Shown here: piece by piece, positions 54,905 to 63,407 of the stretch
How positions within the stretch are numbered: position 1 is the first letter of the stretch
Layout: each line of letters starts with the position of its first letter
NCBI GenBank assembly: GCA_016213675.1
Contig: JACQZW010000020.1
Location: 1 to 64,000 of the forward strand
Length of the DNA: 64,000 nucleotides
Source: Acidobacteriota bacterium
Lineage (GTDB): Bacteria; Acidobacteriota; Thermoanaerobaculia; Thermoanaerobaculales; Thermoanaerobaculaceae
Direction: 5' to 3'
Notes under the pieces: generated by a model
What the model was told of the DNA's origin: nothing
The model's input: only the letters and a program-made list of their open reading frames with translations
The model's database searches: none
Position numbers and translations under genes: made by a program

Positions 54905-56047
54905 ATGGGCACACGCGTGTTGATGACGGCCGCGCTGGCGGTACTGGCAGCCGCCGCATGTGGGGGGCGGCGGCCGGTAATCGGCGTCGTGCTCCCCGAG
55001 ACCGGGGTCGCCTCGGTGTACGGCGCGTCGATCAAGAGCGGGGTCCAGCTCGCCTTTGCCGGCCTGGCGGCGAGCCCGGCCACCGCGATCGCGATCGAGT
55101 TCCGCGATTCGGCCTCCGATCCGACCCGCGCGGCCGGTGCGGCGGAGGCGCTGTACCGCGCCGGCGCCCTGCTCGTCATCGGCGGGGCCACCACGGCCGA
55201 GGCTCGGGCCATCCTGCCGATGGCCGAGAAGTACGAGCGGTTGCTCCTCTCCCCGTCGGCGTCGGCGCCGGAGCTGACGCGCGGCAGCCCGTTCGTCGCC
55301 CGGGTCTACCCGTCCGACGAGCTCGAGGGCGTCGCAGCGGCCGACTTCCTGGCTCGCCTCGACGGCACGGAGGCGATCCTCATCGTCCAGGAGGACAACG
55401 ACTACACGCGAGGTCTCCTGCCGATCTTCCTCGCCGAGCTGGGCAACCGGGGCGGGCGCGTCGCCGCGGTCTTGCGCACCGACGAGGGAGGGTGGGAGGA
55501 CCGGCTGCGCCGGGCGCTCGCCCGCGGGCAGACTGCCGGCGTCTACGTCTGCGGCTACGGTGACGCGATCCTCGCGGCCCTCATGGCGATCGACGCGGCC
55601 GGCTTCGAGGGCGTGGTGTGCACCACCTCGGCGATCAACGCCGCGCCGTTCCTGCGCCGTGCCGGGGCGCTCGCCGAGGGCGTGGTCTTTCCGCTCGCCG
55701 GTCTCGACCTCGCCGCGCGGGAAGAGCCGGCGCGGACCTTCATTCGTCGCTATCACGAGACCTACGACCTGTTCCCCGATACCTACGCAGCGCACGGTTA
55801 CGACGCGGCCCTCGTCGCCATCGCCGTCCTCGAGGGCGACCGCCCGCGGTCGGGCGCCGAGGTGCGTCGCCGACTCCACGCCTTGCGCGGTCGGCGTGGC
55901 GTCATGGGCGAGCTGGCCTTCGACGAGCGCGGCAACGTGCAGCTCGAGCTGCGCCTGCACGAGGTGCTGCACGGCAAGGTCCAGCCCTGCGTGAGGTGCA
56001 CGGCCGGCGGAGGGCACGTCGCCTCGCCGGTGGAGGTGACGCGGTGA
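54905..56047 (+). CDS. LivK-like type 1 periplasmic binding lipoprotein
   Basis: The 380-aa protein begins with a lipoprotein signal (LAVLAAAACGG). The rest matches the two-lobed type 1 binding fold: VIGVVLPETGVASVYG, VIGGATTAEARAILP, and a C-terminal DTYAAHGYDAALVA. Such proteins usually bind branched-chain amino acids or amides. Here the gene overlaps the start of a polysaccharide-exporter permease by 4 bp rather than Liv permeases, so it may sense or help an exported glycan; that is inference. Confidence 0.82.
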   Translation: MGTRVLMTAALAVLAAAACGGRRPVIGVVLPETGVASVYGASIKSGVQLAFAGLAASPATAIAIEFRDSASDPTRAAGAAEALYRAGALLVIGGATTAEARAILPMAEKYERLLLSPSASAPELTRGSPFVARVYPSDELEGVAAADFLARLDGTEAILIVQEDNDYTRGLLPIFLAELGNRGGRVAAVLRTDEGGWEDRLRRALARGQTAGVYVCGYGDAILAALMAIDAAGFEGVVCTTSAINAAPFLRRAGALAEGVVFPLAGLDLAAREEPARTFIRRYHETYDLFPDTYAAHGYDAALVAIAVLEGDRPRSGAEVRRRLHALRGRRGVMGELAFDERGNVQLELRLHEVLHGKVQPCVRCTAGGGHVASPVEVTR

Positions 56048-56853
56048 GCCAACCGGAAGGACTGCTCGGCATCCTGTACCGGCAGCGCGGTCTGCTCGCC
56101 GTCCTGATCTCCAGGGACCTGAAGGCGCGCTACCGGGGCACGCTGCTCGGCTACTTCTGGTCGCTGCTCAACCCGCTCCTCCTGCTCGCGGTCTACACCG
56201 TGGTGTTCACCTATGTGATCCCGGCGCGCGCGCCCAGCCACGTGCCCTACCCGTTGCTGCTCTTCGCCGGGCTCCTGCCGTGGCTGTTCGCCTCCGGGGC
56301 CCTCCTCGATTCGGCCGTGGTCCTCGCCGACAACGGGCCACTCCTCAAGAAGGTCGTGTGTCCGCCGGAGGTGTTCCCGGCGACCACGGTCGTCGCCCAC
56401 CTCGTACACCACGTCCTCGCCATCCCCATCCTCCTCGTCGCCATGGTGATCGCAGCGTCGGCCGGGGCGATGCGCTTCCCGTGGACGGTCGCGCTCCTGC
56501 CGCTCGCGCTCGTGCCCTGGCTGGTTGCCGTCTCCGGGCTGGTCCTGGCCGTTTCGGCGCTGGCGGTGCACTTCCGCGACCTCAAGGACCTCCTGCACAA
56601 CGTCCTCAACCTGTGGTTCTTCCTCACCCCGATCATCTACACCCCCGACCTCATCCCGGCGGGTCTGCTGCGCCAGGCGGTGCTCGCCAACCCGGCGACT
56701 CCGCTGGTCGTGCTGTACCGGGACGTCGCCGTGATGGGAGTGGTACCGCCGCTGTCGACCTGGGGGTGGGCGTACCTCGTCGCCTTGCTCTGCTGGCTCG
56801 GCGGCGTGTGGCTGTTCGGCCGTTTGCGCGAGTCGATCGCGGAGGCGGTGTGA
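56044..56853 (+). CDS. ABC-2 polysaccharide export permease (Wzm-like)
   Basis: The 269-aa protein has six membrane helices and the ABC2_membrane N-terminus LISRDLKARYRGTLLGYFWSL, with YTVVFTYVI and a C-terminal LNLWFFLTPIIY. Wzm moves undecaprenyl-linked O-polysaccharide through the inner membrane together with Wzt, encoded next. GTG 56044 and the downstream GTG 56850 both overlap neighbouring stops, so binding protein, Wzm and Wzt form one translational unit. Confidence 0.9.
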   Translation: MSQPEGLLGILYRQRGLLAVLISRDLKARYRGTLLGYFWSLLNPLLLLAVYTVVFTYVIPARAPSHVPYPLLLFAGLLPWLFASGALLDSAVVLADNGPLLKKVVCPPEVFPATTVVAHLVHHVLAIPILLVAMVIAASAGAMRFPWTVALLPLALVPWLVAVSGLVLAVSALAVHFRDLKDLLHNVLNLWFFLTPIIYTPDLIPAGLLRQAVLANPATPLVVLYRDVAVMGVVPPLSTWGWAYLVALLCWLGGVWLFGRLRESIAEAV

Positions 56854-58082
56854 GCACGCCGGCGCTCGTCATGGCGGGCGTCAGCAAGAGCTACCCGCTG
56901 CTGTCGCGCCGCGGCCGCCTGCACTCGTTCAAAGGCGCGCTGCTGCGCGGCGAGCTGCTGCGGGCGGAGCAGGAGCAGGACGGCTTTCTCGCCCTCGAGG
57001 GGGTCGACCTCGAGGTGGCACGCGGCGAGACCGTCGGGGTGATCGGTCCCAACGGGTCGGGGAAGTCGACGCTCCTCAAGCTGGTCGCCGGCATCCTGCG
57101 CCCGACCGCGGGGACCATCACGGCGAACGGCCGCGTGACCGCCCTGATCGAGCTGGGCGCCGGGTTCCATCCGGAGATCTCCGGCCGCGAGAACGCGGTG
57201 ATCAACGGGATGATGCTCGGGTTGACCCGGGCCGAAGTGCAGCGCCGCCTGCCCGAGATCGCGGAGTTCGCCGGCATCGGCGAGTTCATCGACGAGCCGG
57301 TGAAGACCTACTCGTCGGGGATGTACGTGCGGCTCGGGTTCGCGGTCGCCGTCGCCACCGACCCGGAGATCCTCGTCGTCGACGAGATCCTCGCCGTCGG
57401 CGACGAGGCGTTCGGCCACAAGTGCCTCGACCGCATCGGCCGGCTGCAGCGGCAGGGGACGGCGATCCTGCTCGTCAGCCACGACCTCTCGCTGGTCAAG
57501 AACCTGGCCCATCGAGCGCTCTACCTGCGGGCCGGCCGCCCGGTGTTCACCGGGCCGGCGGAGGCGGCAGTCGCCCGCTACCGCTCCGACGTCGCGAGCG
57601 ACGAAGAGGGCGCCCCGGCGGCCGCCGACGGCGGGAAGCGGTGGGGTAACGGCGCCGTCACGCTCGACGCCGTGGAGCTGCTCGACGCCAACGGGGCGAC
57701 CTCGAAGACGATGTCGAGCGGCGAGAAGGCGTCGGTCCGCCTCGCCTACACGGCGCATGCGGCGCAGGAGGACTTCGTCTTCGGCATCGCGCTGCACCGT
57801 GAGGACGGCGCCCACGTCTTCGGCACCAACACGGCGGTGGACGGGTGGACCGCGCATCGGCTGGCGGGTGCCGGCGAGATCCGCATCGAGTTCCCCCGCC
57901 TCGAGCTCGCTCCCGGCCGCTACCTCGTCGACGCCGCGATCCACACCAAGGCCGGCCTCGCCTTCGACTATCGGTGCGAGGCGCTGTCGTTCCTGGTCAC
58001 GGCGCCGGTGGCCTGGCCGGGGAGCTACGCGCCGGAGCACCGGTGGTCGCCGTCCGGCCCCGCCATGAGCCCGCCAGCGTGA
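56850..58082 (+). CDS. ABC polysaccharide exporter ATPase (Wzt-like) with C-terminal sugar-binding domain
   Basis: The 410-aa protein has Walker A GPNGSGKST, the signature YSSGMYVRL and Walker B ILVVDEILAVGDE. Residues ~265-400 form the Wzt C-terminal beta-sandwich, which in E. coli recognises the terminal modification of the O-antigen. It energises Wzm. The last 86 bp overlap the end of the convergent YfhO-like gene. Confidence 0.92.
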   Translation: MSTPALVMAGVSKSYPLLSRRGRLHSFKGALLRGELLRAEQEQDGFLALEGVDLEVARGETVGVIGPNGSGKSTLLKLVAGILRPTAGTITANGRVTALIELGAGFHPEISGRENAVINGMMLGLTRAEVQRRLPEIAEFAGIGEFIDEPVKTYSSGMYVRLGFAVAVATDPEILVVDEILAVGDEAFGHKCLDRIGRLQRQGTAILLVSHDLSLVKNLAHRALYLRAGRPVFTGPAEAAVARYRSDVASDEEGAPAAADGGKRWGNGAVTLDAVELLDANGATSKTMSSGEKASVRLAYTAHAAQEDFVFGIALHREDGAHVFGTNTAVDGWTAHRLAGAGEIRIEFPRLELAPGRYLVDAAIHTKAGLAFDYRCEALSFLVTAPVAWPGSYAPEHRWSPSGPAMSPPA

Positions 58083-60294
58083 CGGCGAGCACGAGCGGGC
58101 CCAGCAGTCCGAGCCGGTAGGGGACGGGGTCGACGAAGAGCTCGACGGTGTGTCGCCCGGCCGGGACCCGCAGGCCGAGCTGGGCGCCGTTGACCGGCTC
58201 CGGCACCGTGGGCACCCCGTCGATCCGCGCCCGCCAGCACCGCATGTAGCTCTGCCCGACGACCAGCAGACCGGGCCCGGCGGTATCGACGTGGAAGGTA
58301 CGCCGGTGGGGAGCGCCGGCCGACTCCGCGACCGTGCCGCCGGAAAGTCCCCGGGCCGGCAGGCTGCCCTCGACGACCGCGTCCTCCCCGGCCACGAACC
58401 CTTCCCCCGCCAGGGTCAGGGCGATGCCCGGCCAGGTCGCGGCGCCGACCAGGCGCCGAGCGAGGTAGACGGGTGGTGCGCTGCGCGGCGGGCGGCAGAC
58501 CCAGACGCCGTCCGCGCCGCTCGCGGGCCAGCCCGCAAGAGGCTCGTCGGTGACGACGGCGGTGGCGCCGAGTGCCGCGGCGGCCCGCGCGCGCTCCCGT
58601 GGAACGAGCTGTGCCACCGCGGCTGCGAGCAGCTCCGCGCGCACCGGTTCGAGGCCGTCCGGCCCCCTGGCCAGGACGTAGGTCGCCTGCCAGCGGACCG
58701 CGTACGGCGGCTCGAGGGCCGCACGCCACGCCCAGAAGTACGCGAGGGCCGGATCGGCCGGGCCGTCGGTCGGACGCCCCGGGGCCGCGAGGATCGCGAG
58801 GACGGGTCGCTCGCCCGCGGCGGCGAGCGCCGCCGGCGGCTCGGCCCAGCGGGCGGCGTCGTCCCAGGCCAGGGCGCTCGTCCCGGCCACGGCGTTGCCG
58901 GCGAGCACCGCAGCCAGCGACGCCAGGGGGGCGGCTGCCGTCGCCGCCACCACCCCGGCGGGTAACGCCAGAGCTGTCGCGTCCAGCGCGACCGCCCGGG
59001 TCAGGTCGCCGGACTTCACTTGATCGAGCGCGGACGCGGAACCCGGGTAGAGGCGCCGCAGCACCGGACGCAGCGCACGCTCGGGCGCCACCGACGAAAC
59101 CAGCACGACGGCGGCGGCACAGCTCACCGCCAGGGCCAGCCGCCGCCCGGCGGGGCGCCAGCGCGCGCGCAGCCCGTCCCAACCCGCCGCCAGCAGCACC
59201 GGCGCCGCGAGCGTCGGGAGCACGAGGAGCTTGATCGCGTAGCGCACCGAGCCGAGCCCGGGTACCGTGACGACCGCGCCCGCCACCGTGGGCAGGGCCA
59301 GCAGCAGCGACCCGCCCAGGCCCGCAGCGGCCAGCCACCACCACACCGCCTTGACCCCACGCCGGTTCGCCACGGGCAGGACCATGAGCGGCAGGGCGCC
59401 GACGAAGATCGGGGCGAGGTAGCGCATCCAGGGGAACGAAGGGGCGGCCCAGAAGCCCGGGGGAGCCACCCCGAGCGGTGACCCGAGGAGACGCGGGAGG
59501 AACAGCTCCGGCCACCGGCGCACCGCGAGGGCATCGGCGGCGAGGGCGCCGTGGGCGACTCCGGCGGTGCCCCGCCAGGTCTCGGGCAGCACGGCGACGA
59601 GCGGGACGAGGACCGGCGCGGCGAGGGCGACGGCCGCGCCCGCACCGGCGAGCGTCGGCAGCCATGGCCGCGGCCGCCAGGTGGAGAGCACCACGGCGGC
59701 CCAGGCGAGGGCGCCGAGCGCCGCGGTGATCGACTCGCCGCCGAGGAAGGCGAGGCCCAGGAGGCTGCCGCCGAGCAGCCCGCGGCGGAAGGCCGGGCGG
59801 CCTTCGTCCGGCGGCGCCGCCGCCGTCGCCAGGGCCCAGCACGAGGCCACCCGCGTGGCCTGGGTCGGGAGCAGGTTGGTCGTGGCGAACGGCACTCCGG
59901 AAAGCGCCGCCCCGGCTGCGGCGATGGCCGAGGTCTCCGGCGAGAAGCCGCTCCGACGGGCGAGGACCCAGGCACCGAGGAGCAGCGCGAGGTGGTGGAA
60001 CGCGATCAGCACGGCCGCGCCGCGCTCGGGCTCGAAAACGAGGAACAGGGCAGTCCCCGGCCAGCCGGCCATGCTGTTCGGGTTGGCGGCGAGCGGCCGG
60101 CCCTGGTTCGACCACGGGTCCCAGAGCGGCGGGTGACCGGCCAGGACCTGGCTGCGCCACGCGACGCGAAACGGGATCTGGTTGGAGGCGACGTCCCGGG
60201 CCGGCAGCGTCCGGCCGCCGGCGAGGCCGGGCAGGTAGAGCAGCGACCAGGCAACGAGGAGTAGGCCGAGGGGCACCGTGGACCGGCGGAGCAC
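57997..60294 (-). CDS. YfhO-like large membrane protein
   Basis: The 765-aa protein has about 11-12 membrane helices and a soluble C-terminal domain (VVGQSYMRCWRARIDGVP, VPAGRHTVELFVDP). The N-terminal plan and FRVAWRSQVLAGHPPLWDPW match YfhO/GT-C type proteins that transfer sugars from lipid carriers in the periplasm. Its C-terminus is encoded antisense to the last 86 bp of wzt. The substrate is unknown. Confidence 0.78.
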   Translation of the reverse strand: MLRRSTVPLGLLLVAWSLLYLPGLAGGRTLPARDVASNQIPFRVAWRSQVLAGHPPLWDPWSNQGRPLAANPNSMAGWPGTALFLVFEPERGAAVLIAFHHLALLLGAWVLARRSGFSPETSAIAAAGAALSGVPFATTNLLPTQATRVASCWALATAAAPPDEGRPAFRRGLLGGSLLGLAFLGGESITAALGALAWAAVVLSTWRPRPWLPTLAGAGAAVALAAPVLVPLVAVLPETWRGTAGVAHGALAADALAVRRWPELFLPRLLGSPLGVAPPGFWAAPSFPWMRYLAPIFVGALPLMVLPVANRRGVKAVWWWLAAAGLGGSLLLALPTVAGAVVTVPGLGSVRYAIKLLVLPTLAAPVLLAAGWDGLRARWRPAGRRLALAVSCAAAVVLVSSVAPERALRPVLRRLYPGSASALDQVKSGDLTRAVALDATALALPAGVVAATAAAPLASLAAVLAGNAVAGTSALAWDDAARWAEPPAALAAAGERPVLAILAAPGRPTDGPADPALAYFWAWRAALEPPYAVRWQATYVLARGPDGLEPVRAELLAAAVAQLVPRERARAAAALGATAVVTDEPLAGWPASGADGVWVCRPPRSAPPVYLARRLVGAATWPGIALTLAGEGFVAGEDAVVEGSLPARGLSGGTVAESAGAPHRRTFHVDTAGPGLLVVGQSYMRCWRARIDGVPTVPEPVNGAQLGLRVPAGRHTVELFVDPVPYRLGLLGPLVLAVTLAGSWRGRTATTGAPARSSPARPPAP

Positions 60295-60320
60295 GATGCC
60301 AGTGTACCTTCCGCGGATCC

Positions 60321-60336
60321 TGGTACCCGGTTTGCA
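60321..60336 (+). promoter_or_regulatory. Sigma-54-like -24/-12 element before first pilin
   Basis: TGGTACCCGGTTTGCA keeps the invariant GG and GC separated by 10 bp and TTGCA at the -12 side. The predicted start would fall only a few bases before the pilin ATG, implying a near-leaderless message, so this one is less certain than the second. Confidence 0.5.
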
Positions 60337-60350
60337 TTAGCACCCGCGCA

Positions 60351-60803
60351 ATGACACGCTCAACGCGGGGCTTCACCCTCATCGAGCTCCTGATCGTGGT
60401 GGCCATCATCGGCATCCTGGCGGCGATCGCGATCCCCGCCCTCTTCCACGCCGTCGAGCGGGCGCGGCAGAAGCGAACCATCGGCGACATCCGCGCGGTG
60501 GCCCTGGCCGTCAACGCGTACGCCACCGACTGGCCCTACGTGCCCCGCCTCTCGGGCGCGATCGGCGCCGACCTGGTGCCGCTGCTCTCGCCGACCTACA
60601 CCAAGACCCTGCCGGTCGAGGACGGCTGGCGCCAACCGCTGCGCTACGACGGCGAGGGATTGGACTACACGCTCCTCTCGTACGGCAGTGACGGCATCCC
60701 GGACGGCGTCGCGCCGGTCGGCCCCACCACCCACTTCAACGCAGACCTCGTGCTCTACAACGGGCAGTTCATCCAGTGGCCGGAAGGCATGCAGGTGCGC
60801 TGA
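60351..60803 (+). CDS. Type IV pilin / GspG-like prepilin (first copy)
   Basis: The 150-aa protein has a six-residue leader and type III signal RGFTLIELLIVVAIIGIL, cleaved by prepilin peptidase before Phe. A conserved Glu five residues later suits assembly. The C-terminal part includes TYTKTLPVEDGWRQPL and ends WPEGMQV, near-identical to the end of the next pilin. It probably forms a pilus or pseudopilus. No canonical RBS is seen. Confidence 0.9.
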   Translation: MTRSTRGFTLIELLIVVAIIGILAAIAIPALFHAVERARQKRTIGDIRAVALAVNAYATDWPYVPRLSGAIGADLVPLLSPTYTKTLPVEDGWRQPLRYDGEGLDYTLLSYGSDGIPDGVAPVGPTTHFNADLVLYNGQFIQWPEGMQVR

Positions 60804-60935
60804 GCGGTCCGCCCGCGGCCGGCCGGGCCGGGGCGGAGCCGGCGCCGCGGGTCCCAGGTGCCGCACGATGCCATCCGACCGCCGGCAAAGTGACGTGGAG
60901 CGTCACCGGCCGGGGTAGCAGGGTTCGAGCGAGCG

Positions 60936-60951
60936 TGGCATACTGCTTGCA
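60936..60951 (+). promoter_or_regulatory. Sigma-54-like -24/-12 promoter before second pilin
   Basis: TGGCATACTGCTTGCA matches TGGCACGNNNNTTGCA at all but two positions, with GG and GC spaced by exactly 10 bp. The predicted start near 60962 sits ahead of AAAGGAGA and the ATG at 60979. Pilin genes in several phyla depend on sigma-54. Confidence 0.72.
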
Positions 60952-60978
60952 GACTGGACAACTGGAAAGGAGAACTTC

Positions 60979-61446
60979 ATGAGGAGACAGAAGGGTTTCA
61001 CGCTGATCGAGCTTCTCATCGTGGTGGCGATCATCGGCATCATTGCCGCCATCGCCATCCCCAACTTGCTGAACGCAATCAACCGGGGTCGTCAGAAGCG
61101 GACGATGGCCGACGTCCGCTCGATCGCGACGGCAGTCGAGTCGTACCAGGTCGACTGGAACTTCTACCCGAAGGGTGCGACGGCGTTGTCGAACCTGAAC
61201 GGTCTGGTCACGCCGACCTACATCAAGCGCGTCCCCGACAAGGACGGGTGGAACCAGAACATGGGCTTCACGTCCGATGGCCAGGGCACGGCGTACACGG
61301 TGTGGTCGACGGCGAAGGCCGGCGGCGATGCGGGTGCCAACCCGACGATCGCGGGTAGTGGTGGTCCGAAGACCGACTTCATCGACGACATCATCTTCGT
61401 CGACGGCCGCTACTACCAGTGGCCGGAGGGCATGCAGGTCAACTGA
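60979..61446 (+). CDS. Type IV pilin / GspG-like prepilin (second copy)
   Basis: The 155-aa protein has leader MRRQKG and the mature start FTLIELLIVVAIIGIIAAIA. Its C-terminal domain (TYIKRVPDKDGWNQ, then DGRYYQWPEGMQV) is clearly homologous to the preceding pilin. An insert of ~15 residues (GGDAGANPTIAGSGGP) distinguishes it. A good RBS, a strong promoter and a tight terminator suggest high expression, so this may be the major subunit. Confidence 0.93.
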   Translation: MRRQKGFTLIELLIVVAIIGIIAAIAIPNLLNAINRGRQKRTMADVRSIATAVESYQVDWNFYPKGATALSNLNGLVTPTYIKRVPDKDGWNQNMGFTSDGQGTAYTVWSTAKAGGDAGANPTIAGSGGPKTDFIDDIIFVDGRYYQWPEGMQVN

Positions 61447-61468
61447 CCTGAGCTGCTCGGTTTTCTTC

Positions 61469-61490
61469 GGGGCCCTTCGGGGCCCCTTTT
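61469..61490 (+). terminator. UUCG-tetraloop rho-independent terminator
   Basis: GGGGCCC and GGGCCCC pair around TTCG, a very stable tetraloop, and are followed by TTTTCTTTT. It lies 23 bp after the pilin stop. Confidence 0.92.
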
Positions 61491-61817
61491 CTTTTGTTGC
61501 GGGGGATCGGGCGCCCCCCGCCCACGCCTCCGCGCCCCTGCCCCCCGAACCCCCCGGCGAGCGCCGGCAGAGCCGGACGCTCGCCGATCTCACCTCCGAC
61601 CCCACGCCGCCCGGCCGCCAGCCCCCGGGGTGGCGACGGGGCTGTCTTTTGAGTGCGGGGGGTCCGCGCGACACCCCTCCGCCCGCCTCGCGCTTGACCC
61701 CCCGGACGCATGCGTCCGGCCCCGGCTCGCCGGAAGTGAATTCCGGCTCGCCCGACTCGCCTCCGACCCCCCGCCGCCCGGCCGCCAGCCGCCGAACCTT
61801 CGGTCCGTGGGCCCGGC
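61491..61817. other. GC-rich spacer with direct repeat and palindromes
   Basis: No gene is seen in this stretch. It holds an imperfect direct repeat of ~33 bp (CTCCGACCCCACGCC-type at 61593-61625 and again at 61761-61793). It also has an 18-bp perfect palindrome CCGGACGCATGCGTCCGG at 61702-61719 and a GCCGGAA/TTCCGGC stem just after it. Origin and role are unknown. Confidence 0.6.
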
Positions 61818-63407
61818 ATGGCCGGCCGGTACAATGCCGATGTGCTCGTGAGGAAGCTGCCGGTGATCACGGCGGTGACCGCTGCGGCCGCAGCGTGGAC
61901 CGCGTCGCGCTCGGCGCTGTTCCTTCCGCTGTTCTGGGTCGCGCTCCTGCTGGGCGTCCTGGCGCTGCCGCCAGACCGGCGGCGCCTGTTCGGGACGCGC
62001 TGGCTGGTCGCCGGATGCGCCCTTCTCCTGGTCTCGTGGGTGGTCGCGCTCGACCACGAGTTGGCGATGCGGCACTTGCTGCTCGCGCTCGGCGCGGTGA
62101 TGCTGTTCGGGCTGACCCGTGTGGCGGCCCCCGGGGACCGCGTCGTCGACTCCGTCGCGCTCGCGATCGCCGCCACGTCGCTCGTCGCGCTCGGGCAGTG
62201 GGCCTCCGGGCTCGGCGGAGCCCTCGAGATGGTGGACACCCTGGCCCCGGCGCTTCGCGAGGCGGCGGCGACGCGCCTTGCCGGTGGCCGGGTCTTCGGG
62301 ACCTCGGCGCTCCCCGGCCACTTCGCGGCGCTGCTGCTGCTCGCCGTGCCGCTCCTGGCAAGCCGGGTCGCCGGCACCCGCGGCCGCTGGCGGGTGACTC
62401 GGGCGCTCGTCCTGCTGCCGCTGGCCGTGGCGTTCGCCCTGACCCGGTCGCTCGCGGGGTTCCTCGTCGGCGGGGCACTCGTGCCGCTCGCGGCAGCCGG
62501 GCGGGGCGTGCGGCGCTGGCACGTGGTCGCCGCCGGGGCGATCGCGGTCGCGGCGGTGGGCGTGGCGGCGACGCGCGCCGACCTCGGCCGGCTCGAGCCA
62601 CTCGCGCTGCGCTGGGTCAACTGGCGGACCACGGCCGGCGTGGCCGCCGCCCACCCGTGGACGGGGGTCGGCCTCGGCGGCGTCGGACAGGCCGGGCTCG
62701 TGCTGCCGGGCGCCGCCGAGAACATCACGCCGTACACCCACAACACCTGGCTGCAGCTCGTCGCCGAGCTCGGCCTCGCCGGGGTCGGCGTGGTCGTCGC
62801 CGGGGCGTGGGCGATCGCCGGTCTGATCCGGCGCTCCCTCGCCGACCATCGCCCGCTCGCCCTCGCCGTCGCGGTCCTGCCGCTCCACAACCTGGTCGAC
62901 TTCTCGGCGTACGCGCCCGAGGTGGTGCTCCCCTGGGCCTTCCTCGCCGGAGCCCTGGCGAGCCGGTCCGCGCCGGCACCCGCGCGGCCGGTGCCCGCGG
63001 CGGCGCTCGTCCCCGTTCTCGCACTCGGCTGCCTGCTCTCGACGGCCGGGTGGCGAGCCGAGACGGGCCTGGCCCGGGCGACCGCCGGACCCCCGGCGGA
63101 GACGGCGGAGCGCGCCCTGGCCGCCGCGCGTTGGACGCCGTGGGCGTTGACGCCGGTCCTGGTCGCGGCCGACGCCCTGCGGTCGGGCTCCGGTAGCGCC
63201 GACGCGCTCAGGGCGACCGACGCGGCTCTGGCCGACCGCTGGTGGGTCCGGCCGCGCTCGGCGGCATGGGCCGAGTCTCGGGCCATGCTGCTGCTCGCGC
63301 AGGGCCGTCCCGGCGAGGCGGAGGTGTGGGCGCGGGAGGCGCGGCGACGTGCCCCCCACCGGGGGGAGCTGGCGGCGCTCGAGGACGCATGCAGACTCGC
63401 GCACTGA
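61818..63407 (+). CDS. O-antigen ligase-like (Wzy_C) membrane protein
   Basis: The 529-aa protein has ~10 helices, a large periplasmic loop ending NITPYTHNTWLQLVAELG (family His/Asn region) and a C-terminal Ala-rich soluble domain. Wzy_C proteins polymerise or ligate polysaccharide to a lipid or protein acceptor. The ATG at 61818 is provisional; GTGs at 61842 and 61848 would start closer to the first helix. The downstream gene overlaps by 19 bp. Confidence 0.78.
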   Translation: MAGRYNADVLVRKLPVITAVTAAAAAWTASRSALFLPLFWVALLLGVLALPPDRRRLFGTRWLVAGCALLLVSWVVALDHELAMRHLLLALGAVMLFGLTRVAAPGDRVVDSVALAIAATSLVALGQWASGLGGALEMVDTLAPALREAAATRLAGGRVFGTSALPGHFAALLLLAVPLLASRVAGTRGRWRVTRALVLLPLAVAFALTRSLAGFLVGGALVPLAAAGRGVRRWHVVAAGAIAVAAVGVAATRADLGRLEPLALRWVNWRTTAGVAAAHPWTGVGLGGVGQAGLVLPGAAENITPYTHNTWLQLVAELGLAGVGVVVAGAWAIAGLIRRSLADHRPLALAVAVLPLHNLVDFSAYAPEVVLPWAFLAGALASRSAPAPARPVPAAALVPVLALGCLLSTAGWRAETGLARATAGPPAETAERALAAARWTPWALTPVLVAADALRSGSGSADALRATDAALADRWWVRPRSAAWAESRAMLLLAQGRPGEAEVWAREARRRAPHRGELAALEDACRLAH

